12,599 nucleotides of DNA from UBA1181 sp045113275 (lineage in GTDB: Bacteria; Bacteroidota; Bacteroidia; Bacteroidales; Paludibacteraceae), in assembly GCA_045113275.1 (NCBI GenBank), contig JBGUIU010000139.1, forward strand, positions 1 to 12,599, written 5' to 3'. The notes beneath the pieces were generated by a model. That model searched no databases, was not told where the DNA came from, and saw nothing but the letters and a program-made list of their open reading frames with translations. Shown here piece by piece: positions 1 to 7,841 of the stretch. The number at the start of each line of letters is the position of its first letter. Position 1 is the first letter of the stretch. The position numbers and the translations under genes are program-made.

Positions 1-775
1 CCCAAAGTCCTTTAAAATAGACCGCATTGCCGATACATGCGGTAGTAAGCTCATCTATTGGCGGATCTAGATCCCGAATACAATTATTGGTCGCAAGAGC
101 CGCCCAACGTCTAATAGTATCTTTTGCAGCCTCTGGGTTATGAGCATAATCCAAATGGCGCACTGTAGCATAATACTTCTCACGTGCCGTAGTAAGAAAT
201 GGCTCTTTTACAGTGGCACCAACCATCGGCCAATATGAGTTATTAACCTTGAGAGTGACACTATCGACAGACGAATTGAGCGAAAGTATCACCTTATTGA
301 AATAATCGTTCATCAATTCAAGTGAGTTTGTTCCCTCAATTCCAAAGGCATTGGCAATCTCAGTTATACCTTGAGTCGATGCACCATTGGCACACAATCC
401 AAGAGCGATCTGCAGACTGATAGGCGAATAGAACAAATTTTCATAACCTTCCTGTTTTTTTAGTGTCGAGTCCTTGCAGATCAAATAGAATGATTTTTTT
501 GCAAACTCATTTCCTGAACGAACATATCCTTTTTGCTCGTCGGTGAGCGAAAGTCGGATTGCCTCTGGAGCTGCAGGAAGGAACGTCCATTCGTTTAATG
601 GCTTATACGTTTGCTCGTAGCTTTCCTTAAATGTGATACTATCCACCTGACTGATGTCATATGTCTTCATCTCTCCATTTTTTAACCATACTTGCAGATT
701 ATTCGGGGTATCTGCATAAATCGCTGTACAAACTAAAATAGTCCCCAGTCCAGTAATAAAGCATTTGTTTTTCAT
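1..775 (-). CDS. Exported serpin (serine protease inhibitor family), N-terminal 258 residues, cut by window edge
   Basis: This minus-strand frame is open from an ATG at 775 to the window edge, so the C-terminal part is missing. Residues 1-21 form a signal peptide (MKNK, hydrophobic core, IYA before Asp22), and no lipobox is visible. Residues 27-49 (LQVWLKNGEMKTYDISQVDS and onward) resemble a short lead-in segment common in secreted Bacteroidota proteins. The serpin fold begins near residue 75. NLFYSPISLQIALGLCANGA at 113-132 matches the serpin N-terminal helix region (usual form NxxxSPxSIxxALxMxxxGA), and NAVYFKGLW at 250-258 matches the serpin NAIYFKGxW motif. Serpins trap proteases through a reactive-centre loop near the C-terminus. 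That loop lies outside the window, so inhibitory activity and target cannot be judged. An in-frame ATG at 799 would add eight residues (MDVLIKNF) ahead of the signal peptide, and I prefer 775. Family call is firm; function is inferred. Confidence 0.85.
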   Translation of the reverse strand, partial: MKNKCFITGLGTILVCTAIYADTPNNLQVWLKNGEMKTYDISQVDSITFKESYEQTYKPLNEWTFLPAAPEAIRLSLTDEQKGYVRSGNEFAKKSFYLICKDSTLKKQEGYENLFYSPISLQIALGLCANGASTQGITEIANAFGIEGTNSLELMNDYFNKVILSLNSSVDSVTLKVNNSYWPMVGATVKEPFLTTAREKYYATVRHLDYAHNPEAAKDTIRRWAALATNNCIRDLDPPIDELTTACIGNAVYFKGLW

Positions 776-922
776 AAAATTCTTGATTAAAACGTCCATA
801 CAATAATATTATTCTAACCCAATGGTTGAATTAAACACACAAAAAAATCACATAATCCATTGATTTTTATATGGTTTTTTACAAAAAAAACACCATTGTC
901 TTAGATATGTGCAACTTCACCA

Positions 923-954
923 CAAATTTTAGAAAAAATGTTGGAGTTTACAAA
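923..954 (-). promoter_or_regulatory. Candidate promoter of the serpin gene
   Basis: Read on the minus strand, TTTG (954-951) is followed after 19 bases by TAAAATTTG (931-923). This is close to the Bacteroidota consensus TTTG-N19-21-TAnnTTTG but has one extra base inside the -7 box. Transcription would begin near 917, giving a leader of about 140 bases before the ATG at 775. The rest of the hemW-serpin gap (776-1038) is AT-rich, with nothing else I recognise. Confidence 0.4.
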
Positions 955-1039
955 TAATTTGCTGGAAATCACTCACACGAGGAGGAAATGTAGCACGATA
1001 CGGTGTTGGGCAGACTGCTCAAATTCCTATCAAGAATCT

Positions 1040-1072
1040 TTGCTTTGGAATGTCTCATTCCACCCAAAGCAA
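1040..1072 (-). terminator. Hairpin across the hemW stop codon, possible terminator
   Basis: TTGCTTTGG (1040-1048) pairs with CCAAAGCAA (1064-1072), and AATG (1049-1052) pairs with CATT (1056-1059). The triloop is 1053-1055 and a four-base bulge lies on one side. The hemW TGA stop (1057-1055 on the minus strand) lies at the tip of the structure. No clean U-tract follows on either strand, so intrinsic termination is uncertain. It may instead protect the 3' end of the hemW transcript. Confidence 0.4.
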
Positions 1073-2182
1073 TTCCTCTATAATATAGTCGGATATAAAA
1101 ATTCCCTCTTCTGAAAGAGCATAACGAGACTCTTCCTTTATTACCTTTTGTTCTTTAACATACGGGGCTATCATCCGAAGAAAATAGTCTCTCAAATCCT
1201 TTCCAAAGAGGGTTTCCAACACTGCAATATCCACTCCCTCTTTCTTCCTTAACCCTGTCATGACATATTCATTGTAACGAGTGAAGTTATCAAGCATCTC
1301 CATATTATAATAGGTATCACCATCAGCCATCTTTGAAATGTATAGTCGACTGTTTGCTATATTCCACCTACGACTTTGCCCATCAAACGAATGGGCAGAA
1401 GGGCCCACTCCTAAGTAAGGCACATAATTCCAATACGATGAGTTATGTTTCGACTCATAGCCAGGAAGGGCGAAATTAGAAATTTCATAGGGCACATACC
1501 CGTTCTCAGAAAGAGTTTGTCTCAACAGTTTAAACATCTCAAAACTCAACTCCTCATCCGCCTCCATTATCTCTCCCCTATCGCGCATTTTCGTCAGCAT
1601 AGTTCCCTCCTCAAACGTAAGACTATAAGCAGAGATATGTTGCACCCCCAGTTCTACCGCCTGCTGAAGATTATACAGCCAGTCGTTCAATGTCTGGTTC
1701 GGCAATCCATAAATTAAGTCTATGCTGATATTATCAAACCCACATTGTTGAGCCATCCTCACCGATTCGATTGCCTTCGTCACTGTGTGTCGTCTATTGA
1801 TTGTTTGTAAATCACCTGGGTTGAAACTTTGAACACCTAAGCTCAATCGATTGACACCACATTCTTTCAATGCCTGCAAATAGTCTAACGATAAATCTTC
1901 CGGGTTAGCCTCCAATGTGATCTCCTCCACACAGCAATCATACGTCTGCTCAATCACCTGCAAGATGGATTTTATCTCCATCACACTCAACTGCGAAGGG
2001 GTGCCACCCCCAAAATAAATCGTTCGAATTGCCTCACCCTTCAGATATTCTTTCCTATCAATCAACTCTTTACGAATCGATTGCAACAGATCTTCCTTAT
2101 TTCCGTGATAAGTAGAAGAATAGAAATCACAGTAATAACAGCGACTTCCACACAAGGGTATATGAACATATATTCCAGCCAT
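1055..2182 (-). CDS. hemW: HemW, radical-SAM heme chaperone (formerly annotated as oxygen-independent coproporphyrinogen III oxidase-like)
   Basis: HemW is a cytoplasmic radical-SAM protein that binds heme and delivers it to client hemoproteins. It resembles HemN but is not the oxidase. The 375-residue length is usual for the family. The start reads MAGIYVHIPLC, and C11, C15 and C18 form the CxxxCxxC site for the [4Fe-4S] cluster. GGGTPS at 58-63 is the glycine-rich SAM-binding motif. EANP (91-94), RLSLGVQSF (112-120), IDLIYGLPNQT (154-164), YEISNFA (232-238), HNSSYW (246-251) and LGVGPSAHS (257-265) are all typical HemW segments. The cluster motif lacks the extra CxC cysteine of true HemN (position 20 is Phe), which favours HemW. 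It lies divergent from the envelope cluster. The ATG at 2182 is chosen because family members begin exactly there. Confidence 0.95.
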   Translation of the reverse strand: MAGIYVHIPLCGSRCYYCDFYSSTYHGNKEDLLQSIRKELIDRKEYLKGEAIRTIYFGGGTPSQLSVMEIKSILQVIEQTYDCCVEEITLEANPEDLSLDYLQALKECGVNRLSLGVQSFNPGDLQTINRRHTVTKAIESVRMAQQCGFDNISIDLIYGLPNQTLNDWLYNLQQAVELGVQHISAYSLTFEEGTMLTKMRDRGEIMEADEELSFEMFKLLRQTLSENGYVPYEISNFALPGYESKHNSSYWNYVPYLGVGPSAHSFDGQSRRWNIANSRLYISKMADGDTYYNMEMLDNFTRYNEYVMTGLRKKEGVDIAVLETLFGKDLRDYFLRMIAPYVKEQKVIKEESRYALSEEGIFISDYIIEELLWVE

Positions 2183-2187
2183 ACATG

Positions 2188-2220
2188 CAAAGATACAGAA
2201 AACCGAACGATGTACGCAAG
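2188..2220 (-). promoter_or_regulatory. Candidate hemW promoter giving a leaderless or near-leaderless transcript
   Basis: On the minus strand, CTTG (2220-2217) is followed after 21 bases by TATCTTTG (2195-2188), an exact match to the Bacteroidota -7 consensus TAnnTTTG. The box ends only five bases before the hemW ATG at 2182, so the expected transcription start falls at or next to the start codon. Confidence 0.6.
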
Positions 2221-2256
2221 AATGATGAATAAATGAAAAATCATTATGAATTTCTC

Positions 2257-2275
2257 AAATACGAAGTGCGTATTT
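2257..2275. promoter_or_regulatory. Perfect inverted repeat at the edge of the envelope-cluster promoter, possible operator
   Basis: AAATACG (2257-2263) and CGTATTT (2269-2275) form a 7-bp perfect inverted repeat around AAGTG, followed by a T-run (2276-2279). It sits between the divergent hemW and cluster promoters and abuts the place where the cluster's -33 element should be. It could be an operator. The T-run also gives it a weak terminator-like shape, but no plus-strand gene lies upstream to terminate. Confidence 0.35.
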
Positions 2276-2306
2276 TTTTAATACTAAAAATTATTCTTTA
2301 AATTTG
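2276..2306 (+). promoter_or_regulatory. Candidate promoter of the envelope cluster
   Basis: TAAATTTG at 2299-2306 matches TAnnTTTG exactly. The expected TTTG around -33 is only approximated by the T-rich stretch at 2274-2279. The predicted start near 2312 would leave a leader of about 105 bases before the ATG at 2420, and I see no recognisable riboswitch in that leader. Confidence 0.55.
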
Positions 2307-2419
2307 CGCACGATTTTAGAATTTGGCATATTATAAGCAAATCCTAAAAAACTTTAAATAACGACACTTTTGCAAAATAAAAGCAGGAGTATTTCGTTAC
2401 ACTAAATAAAAAAAAGAAA

Positions 2420-3133
2420 ATGTACTTTATAAAAAGAATACTTCAGACAATCCTATTTACAAGCATATTCTTATGTTTGTCATTTCATGCAAATGCACAG
2501 GCTCGGTATTTAGGAGAATTTGGTATATTAGGGGGTGATTCATATTACAATGGGGATGCCAACTCCACTAAGATTTTCATAGAAAACCATGTGGCTTTCG
2601 GTGGATTTATCCGTGCACATATCACTGACCGATGCATGTTGAAGGTCAATGTGATTCGAGGAGGAGCCTCTGGAGACACCCGCAATTTTGAGAATTTACT
2701 TCCTAAAGGCCAGCAAGCTGATTTCTCTCAGAAATTTTGGGATATAGGACTCCACGTAGAACATAATTTCATAAAATATGGTATGAGCTATTGGGACAGA
2801 GAAATGAAGAGGCACACACCTTATATATTAATAGGTCCTGGTCTTACCATCTATGATCAATGGAGTGGAAATCAACTAACATTCAATCTCACATTTGGAG
2901 TCGGATATAAATTCAAGATTTGTGAACGACTTAACCTAGGTGTTGAATGGTCGATGAGAAAATTATTTGTGGACGACTTTGATGTCACCAATGTTCACAA
3001 CAAGATATTGAATGACCCATACAAAATGGGACATTCATGGATAAAAAACAATGATTACTATACATGTGCCTTTGTTTTCCTTTCAGTTGATTTCTTGAAA
3101 CGAAAAGGAGCTTGCCGCACATTACAATTTTAG
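2420..3133 (+). CDS. DUF6089-like outer-membrane beta-barrel protein
   Basis: This is a 237-residue exported protein with no assigned biochemical role. Residues 1-26 form a signal peptide ending in HANA before Gln27. The mature chain alternates short polar and aromatic strands (for example YLGEFGILGGDSYYNG at 30-45, RHTPYILIGPGLTIY, and LTFNLTFGVGYKF followed by LNLGVEWSMRKLFVDDFD). This is the pattern of a small outer-membrane beta-barrel. The LGEFGxxxGxxxYxGD start and the GVEWxxRKxFxDD region are what I associate with the Bacteroidota DUF6089 (porin-family) proteins, which commonly precede uppS and bamA. It is the first gene of the cluster, with only three bases separating its TAG from the uppS ATG, so the two are almost certainly co-transcribed. 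A role in outer-membrane biogenesis is inferred from context only. Confidence 0.8.
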   Translation: MYFIKRILQTILFTSIFLCLSFHANAQARYLGEFGILGGDSYYNGDANSTKIFIENHVAFGGFIRAHITDRCMLKVNVIRGGASGDTRNFENLLPKGQQADFSQKFWDIGLHVEHNFIKYGMSYWDREMKRHTPYILIGPGLTIYDQWSGNQLTFNLTFGVGYKFKICERLNLGVEWSMRKLFVDDFDVTNVHNKILNDPYKMGHSWIKNNDYYTCAFVFLSVDFLKRKGACRTLQF

Positions 3134-3136
3134 ACT

Positions 3137-3877
3137 ATGACGCATATAGATCAAATAGACAAAAAGAGACTTCCCCGTCATGTAGCCATCATCATGGATG
3201 GAAACGGACGTTGGGCTAAACAGCATGGTCACGACAGAGTTTTCGGACATCAGAATGGTGTCGATTCTGTTGACAAAGTGACGGAAGCTGCTGCTGAGCT
3301 TGGCATCGAATACCTCACGCTCTACGCTTTTTCAACGGAGAATTGGAATCGTCCCAAAGCTGAAGTTGATGCTCTAATGGAAATTCTCTCCTCTGCGCTC
3401 AAACATAACATTGAGAAAATCAGTAAAAACAATGTTCGTCTAATGGTCATAGGTGATTGGAGCCGACTTTCAGAAAAAACATGCGCCAATCTTCACGATG
3501 CAATGAAGCTGACTGAAAAAAACACGGGACTAAAATTGGTTCTTGCCATTAGTTACTCTTCTCGCTGGGAAATCATCGAAGCTGTTAAACAGATTGCCAA
3601 GGATACAAAAGAAGGTAAAATATCCACAGCGGATATTAACGATGATCTTTTTGCTAATTACCTTAGCACAAAAGGCATCCCTGACCCAGATCTTTTGATT
3701 CGCACCAGTGGTGAATACAGAATCAGTAACTTCCTTATGTGGCAACTCTCCTATTCAGAGTTATATTTCACTGACATTTGCTGGCCAGACTTTAAGAAGG
3801 AGCAATTTTATGATGCTATCATCGACTATCAAAAAAGAGAACGTCGATTTGGCAAAACCAGTGAACAGCTTTCTTAA
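3137..3877 (+). CDS. uppS: Undecaprenyl diphosphate synthase (di-trans,poly-cis type)
   Basis: UppS adds eight isopentenyl units in cis to farnesyl diphosphate, making the C55 carrier for peptidoglycan and surface polysaccharides. It acts in the cytoplasm at the membrane. At 246 residues it is of normal family length. HVAIIMDGNGRWAK (15-28) is the signature, with catalytic Asp21. LYAFSTENW (62-70), SYSSRWEI (139-146) and RTSGEYRISNF (189-199) are further conserved blocks, and E208 in SELYFTD fits the conserved late acidic residue. The SYSSRW form in place of the NYGGRW seen in proteobacterial enzymes is, to my knowledge, normal in Bacteroidota. It follows the DUF6089-like gene by three bases and precedes bamA by twelve, consistent with tight co-expression of carrier synthesis and outer-membrane assembly. 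Confidence 0.96.
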   Translation: MTHIDQIDKKRLPRHVAIIMDGNGRWAKQHGHDRVFGHQNGVDSVDKVTEAAAELGIEYLTLYAFSTENWNRPKAEVDALMEILSSALKHNIEKISKNNVRLMVIGDWSRLSEKTCANLHDAMKLTEKNTGLKLVLAISYSSRWEIIEAVKQIAKDTKEGKISTADINDDLFANYLSTKGIPDPDLLIRTSGEYRISNFLMWQLSYSELYFTDICWPDFKKEQFYDAIIDYQKRERRFGKTSEQLS

Positions 3878-3889
3878 CCTCAATCAACG

Positions 3890-6589
3890 ATGAATCGATT
3901 TTTAGCATATATATTACTACTCTCTGTCGGATGTCTAAACATCACTGCACAAGAATCTGTCACAGACTCTTCTAGTGTGATCGTGGGCGACACGCTATCC
4001 GCCCCTTCTATAACGGATACCAATACAAATACGTATGTACCCAACATCGAATACACCGACACACCTAAAGAATATGAAATTGCAGACATCACAGTATCTG
4101 GTAACTGCAACTTCGACAAATCTGTTATCATAAGTTATTCGGGACTCTCCAAAGGACAAAAAATAAAAGTGCCTGGGGAACAAATCAGTAAAGCCATCAA
4201 GAAGTTCTGGAAACAGGGATTATTCAGCGATGTAAAAATCCTTGCTACTAAAACTGACGGAAAAAAGATCTGGCTCAACATCGACTTAAAATCAAGAGCC
4301 CGTATTTCTGATATTATCATCGACGGTATCAAAGACCGTGAAAAAGAGGATATCATCTCATCACTTCCTATAAAAAAAGGAGGACAATTAACGCCTAACC
4401 TGATTGTTCGAACCAAAGCAACCGTCAAGAAACATTACATCGGCGAAGGCTATCAAAACGCAGAGATATCCCTTGTAGCACAAGAAGACAACAAACACCC
4501 TGGCAATGTCAATGTCGTCATAAATATTGACAAAGGTAAAAAAGTGAAGGTTCATAAAATCTTTATCTCAGGTAACAACGAGATGAAGGAGGGCCGAATC
4601 AAACATGCCATGAAAAAAACAAAGGAGAGAAGTATCAAGACAATCTTCAAAACGAAAAAATTCATTGCTGAAGAATATGCAAACGATAAAGGTCTCGCCA
4701 TTGACAAATTCAATGAATATGGATTCCGTGATGCTACTATAACAAGTGACAGCGTGGTGAGTTGTCCGAAGAAAAAGAATCGTGTAGATATATACATGAA
4801 CTTTGAAGAGGGAAAGAAATACTATTTCAGAAACATCACGTGGGTTGGCAACACCATCTATTCCAGCGAAGAATTAAGCAAAGTGTTAGGAATAAAGAAA
4901 GGGGATGTATATAATCAAATCCTACTCAACAATCGTTTGACGACAGACGAAGATGCTATGTCCAATTTGTATCTAGACAATGGATATCTCTTCTTCAATG
5001 TCGAACCTGTAGAAACCAACGTCGAAGGAGATTCCATCGATATAGAACTTCGTATATATGAAGGTCAACAGGCTACCATCAACAACATTGTCATTACAGG
5101 AAACAATGCAATATATGAACATGTAGTCCGTCGAGAGCTTCGAACCAAACCAGGTCAATTATTCAGTCGATCTGATTTGCAACGATCTGCACGTGAATTG
5201 GCTGCCACAGGACAATTCAATCCAGAAAAGATGGACATTCGACCTGTACCAGACCCTGAAAACGGTACTGTAGATATCATCTATAATCTAGAACAGAAGA
5301 AGAATGACCAAGCCGAAGTATCATTCGGATATGGTTCTGCTGGTGTTGTTGGAACACTCAGCTTGAAATTCACCAATTTCTCCATGAAGAATATCTTCAA
5401 CAAAGATGCTTACCATCCATTACCAGAGGGTGACGGACAAACATTGTCATTAGGATTCTCAACCAATGCACGTTACTACACCTCTGCAAGCATCTCTTTC
5501 ATGGAACCTTGGTTAGGAGGCAAGAGACCTACAAGTCTTTCCTCTTCTATCTATTGGTCAAAACAAACAGGTGTGAACACTCGCTATTGGAGTGAGAACT
5601 ACACCAACAGTCTCTATTACAGCGACAACAATTACGATGTTGCAGCCTCTGCAGATCCTAACAAATACATTATGACCATCGGAGCATCTGTGGGTATCGG
5701 AAAACGATTGAACTGGCCAGACGACTTCTTCTCCATCTATGGTGAATTAGCTTACCGCCATTATGCATTACAGAAGTGGACACTTCTAGAGATCTCGGAT
5801 GGACATGCCAACAATCTTAGTCTCTCTTGCACATGGAGCCGAAACTCTATAGACAATCCATACTACACAAGACGAGGATCTAAACTCTCTTTAATGCTTC
5901 AGATGACTCCGCCTTACTCATTGTTTAAGAACAATGATCGTATCGAAGAACTAGTAACTAAGTATAGAAACGGGTCAGACGATGACAAGAAAAGAGGCTT
6001 GTCAGAAGCTGAGTATGCCGAGATGCAAGAAGATTTATACAAATGGGTAGAGTATTATAAGGTAGAATTCAAAGCACAAACATTCACCCCATTGTCGGCC
6101 AACCAGAAATTGGTGTTGATGACACGTATGGAATATGGATTCTTAGGTTATTATAACGAAAAGAGACGTTCACCATTTGAACGCTACTACGTAGGAGGAG
6201 ATGGTATGTCAGGTTATAGCAGCACATACGCTACTACCGCCATCAAAATACGTGGTTACAAAAACGGTGCGTTAACACCGACAGACCCTATCTCAGATCG
6301 TCAAGCAGGTAACTTATATTCTAGACTCTCTCTAGAACTACGATATCCTGTTATGATGGAATCCACCACCACCATCTATCTCTTGGCATTTGCTGATGCA
6401 GGAAATGCGTGGATGGACTTCAAGAACTTCAATCCATTTGATTTAAAAAGATCATTAGGAGCAGGTATTCGTATCTTCCTTCCTATGTTGGGATTAATTG
6501 GAGTCGATTGGGGATATGGATTTGATGAGCCATATGTCACAGGAGAAGGAGGACATAACTTCCACTTTGTGATTGGTCAGGAATTTTAA
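3890..6589 (+). CDS. bamA: BamA, outer-membrane protein assembly factor (Omp85 family)
   Basis: BamA is the barrel-shaped core of the BAM complex that folds and inserts outer-membrane proteins. Residues 1-20 form a signal peptide (MNRFLAY, ending ITA). A Ser/Thr/Asp-rich linker (about 21-60) precedes five POTRA domains starting near residues 62, 136, 218, 310 and 394. Each is marked by the recurring pattern I-x-I-x-G (ITVSGN, IIIDGI, IFISGN, ITWVGN, IVITGN). The C-terminal barrel runs from about 480 to 899. It carries FMEPWLGGKRPTS, the conserved RGY of the loop-6 motif (IRGY, Arg788), and a terminal strand ending HFVIGQEF with the C-terminal Phe typical of outer-membrane proteins. At 899 residues it is longer than the E. 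coli protein (about 810), which fits the Bacteroidota form with its N-terminal linker and longer barrel loops. The two skp genes downstream encode partner chaperones. Confidence 0.96.
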   Translation: MNRFLAYILLLSVGCLNITAQESVTDSSSVIVGDTLSAPSITDTNTNTYVPNIEYTDTPKEYEIADITVSGNCNFDKSVIISYSGLSKGQKIKVPGEQISKAIKKFWKQGLFSDVKILATKTDGKKIWLNIDLKSRARISDIIIDGIKDREKEDIISSLPIKKGGQLTPNLIVRTKATVKKHYIGEGYQNAEISLVAQEDNKHPGNVNVVINIDKGKKVKVHKIFISGNNEMKEGRIKHAMKKTKERSIKTIFKTKKFIAEEYANDKGLAIDKFNEYGFRDATITSDSVVSCPKKKNRVDIYMNFEEGKKYYFRNITWVGNTIYSSEELSKVLGIKKGDVYNQILLNNRLTTDEDAMSNLYLDNGYLFFNVEPVETNVEGDSIDIELRIYEGQQATINNIVITGNNAIYEHVVRRELRTKPGQLFSRSDLQRSARELAATGQFNPEKMDIRPVPDPENGTVDIIYNLEQKKNDQAEVSFGYGSAGVVGTLSLKFTNFSMKNIFNKDAYHPLPEGDGQTLSLGFSTNARYYTSASISFMEPWLGGKRPTSLSSSIYWSKQTGVNTRYWSENYTNSLYYSDNNYDVAASADPNKYIMTIGASVGIGKRLNWPDDFFSIYGELAYRHYALQKWTLLEISDGHANNLSLSCTWSRNSIDNPYYTRRGSKLSLMLQMTPPYSLFKNNDRIEELVTKYRNGSDDDKKRGLSEAEYAEMQEDLYKWVEYYKVEFKAQTFTPLSANQKLVLMTRMEYGFLGYYNEKRRSPFERYYVGGDGMSGYSSTYATTAIKIRGYKNGALTPTDPISDRQAGNLYSRLSLELRYPVMMESTTTIYLLAFADAGNAWMDFKNFNPFDLKRSLGAGIRIFLPMLGLIGVDWGYGFDEPYVTGEGGHNFHFVIGQEF

Positions 6590-6638
6590 ACAAATTATTT
6601 ATAGACAGATATATACAACGTGATAAAATAGATAGCGT

Positions 6639-7160
6639 ATGAAAAAGTTATTTTTAGCAATAGTCGTTTTAGGGACTGCACTATGTGCATCAGCACAAAA
6701 AGTTGCTGTTATTGACATGGAATATGTATTGAAAAATATTCCTATGTATGAGTCAGCTAATGAGCAATTAAAACAAGTGTCAGAAAAGTGGCAAAAAGAA
6801 GTAGAAGCAAAGAATGAGGAAGCAAAGACATTGTATAAGAATTACCAAACGGAAGTGGTTTTCTTATCCGATGAGATGAAAGTAAAGAAAGAGAATGAAA
6901 TCGTAGCCAAAGAAAAAGAAGCAAATGATTTGAAAAGAAAATACTTTGGTCCAAACGGTGAATTTTTCCAGAAAAGAGTTAGTTTGATTCAACCAATTCA
7001 AGATGAAGTGTATGTAGCTGTAAAACAGGTTGCTGACACCAAAGGATATCAAGTTGTTTTGGAACGTTCCAATAGCACAGACATCATCTACTTCTCTCCT
7101 AAGATTGACATCAGCGATGAAGTATTAGAGAAACTAGGCTATACAGCCAATTCAAAATAA
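6639..7160 (+). CDS. OmpH/Skp-family periplasmic chaperone, copy 1
   Basis: Skp/OmpH proteins hold unfolded outer-membrane proteins in the periplasm and pass them to BAM. In E. coli they act as a trimer with coiled-coil arms. This protein has 173 residues. Residues 1-19 form a signal peptide (MKKLFL, ending ASA before Gln20). KVAVIDMEYVLKNIPMYESA (21-40) is the family's first strand and helix, and the charged Lys/Glu-rich stretch from about 42 to 105 is the predicted coiled-coil arm. A helix-strand return (VKQVADTKGYQVVLER, then IIYFSPKIDISDEVLEKLGY) closes the body domain. It lies 49 bases after bamA with no promoter box that I can see, so it is probably read from the upstream promoter. The pairing of two unequal skp genes behind bamA is usual in Bacteroidota. 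Confidence 0.92.
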   Translation: MKKLFLAIVVLGTALCASAQKVAVIDMEYVLKNIPMYESANEQLKQVSEKWQKEVEAKNEEAKTLYKNYQTEVVFLSDEMKVKKENEIVAKEKEANDLKRKYFGPNGEFFQKRVSLIQPIQDEVYVAVKQVADTKGYQVVLERSNSTDIIYFSPKIDISDEVLEKLGYTANSK

Positions 7161-7165
7161 AATAG

Positions 7166-7173
7166 TATATTTG
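7166..7173 (+). promoter_or_regulatory. Candidate internal promoter (-7 box) for the second skp gene
   Basis: TATATTTG in the short gap between the two skp genes is an exact match to TAnnTTTG, 38 bases before the ATG at 7212. I do not find a convincing TTTG at the proper distance upstream, so it may be a weak or chance site. Confidence 0.35.
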
Positions 7174-7211
7174 CCATCGCAAAAAAGATAATTATTAAAT
7201 CAAAAAATAAA

Positions 7212-7754
7212 ATGCGTAAAAGATTATTTTTATTATTCATTTTGGCCGCTCCATTGGCAGCCTTTGCTCAAAATGCAAATGTGAAATTAGGATACATTGA
7301 TATCCAAACTCTTTTCATGTCTATGCCAGAAACAGCAGCTGCTGATTCTGCCTTGAAAAAGTCAGCTAATGCTCACGAAGCTGAAGTGAAAAAAATGGAA
7401 GATGAATATACTCGTAAGTTAGTAGAATTCAAAGAAGGGGAAGCTACATGGGACGAAACCATCAAGAAGAACCGTATGGAAGAGTTGCAAACATTGCAAA
7501 ACAGAATGCAAAACTACTACCAACAAGCTCAAACTTCTCTTCAACAGAAACAAGAACAAATGCAAATGCCTATTCTTGAGAAACTTCGTAAGACAATCAA
7601 CGAAGTGGGTGCTGAAAACGGATTCTTATACATCTTTGATTTAAACATGCTTCAATTCAAATCAAACGATGCTATTGATGTCACTCCTTTTGTTCAAAAG
7701 AAGTTGGGTATCAAAACACTGAAAAAAATTGACCCTCAAGCAATGGGGAAATAA
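7212..7754 (+). CDS. OmpH/Skp-family periplasmic chaperone, copy 2
   Basis: This is a 180-residue paralogue of the preceding gene. The signal peptide is about residues 1-19 (MRKRLFLLF, ending AFA before Gln20). VKLGYIDIQTLFMSMPE (24-40) is the OmpH start, and a long Gln/Glu/Lys-rich coiled coil runs from about 45 to 125 (for example QNRMQNYYQQAQTSLQQKQE). The body closes with AENGFLYIFDLNMLQFKSND and a basic tail. The two skp proteins share their layout but little residue identity outside the first strand, so they are old paralogues rather than a recent duplication. They may form separate or mixed trimers. The gene is followed by a strong intrinsic terminator, making it the likely end of the main transcript. 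Confidence 0.93.
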   Translation: MRKRLFLLFILAAPLAAFAQNANVKLGYIDIQTLFMSMPETAAADSALKKSANAHEAEVKKMEDEYTRKLVEFKEGEATWDETIKKNRMEELQTLQNRMQNYYQQAQTSLQQKQEQMQMPILEKLRKTINEVGAENGFLYIFDLNMLQFKSNDAIDVTPFVQKKLGIKTLKKIDPQAMGK

Positions 7755-7773
7755 TTTAATTAAATAAGATTAC

Positions 7774-7816
7774 CGGACAGTGAAGAATGTTGTTATTCAC
7801 TGTCCGATTTTATTTT
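7774..7816 (+). terminator. Intrinsic terminator after the second skp gene
   Basis: CGGACAGTGAA (7774-7784) and TTCACTGTCCG (7796-7806) form a perfect 11-bp stem around an 11-base loop, followed directly by a U-rich tract (ATTTTATTTT, 7807-7816). It lies 20 bases after the skp2 stop and 26 bases before the murI start, so it should end most of the upstream transcript. murI is then left to readthrough or an unrecognised start. Confidence 0.9.
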
Positions 7817-7841
7817 CAACCACTTTAATTCATTATACATC

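Noticed and set aside
2232..2245. AATGA/TCATT inverted repeat upstream of hemW
   Set aside because: Only five base pairs in AT-rich DNA; too weak to call an operator.
3551..3580. SYSSRW in UppS in place of NYGGRW as a possible active-site change
   Set aside because: I believe this is the normal Bacteroidota form, and all other catalytic blocks are intact.
3880..5158. Minus-strand open frames opposite bamA
   Set aside because: They are short, have no family signature and lie opposite a clearly coding frame, so they are shadows.
6639..7754. The two skp genes as a recent tandem duplication
   Set aside because: The proteins share layout but little identity and have different lengths and coiled-coil composition, so the duplication is old and common in the phylum.
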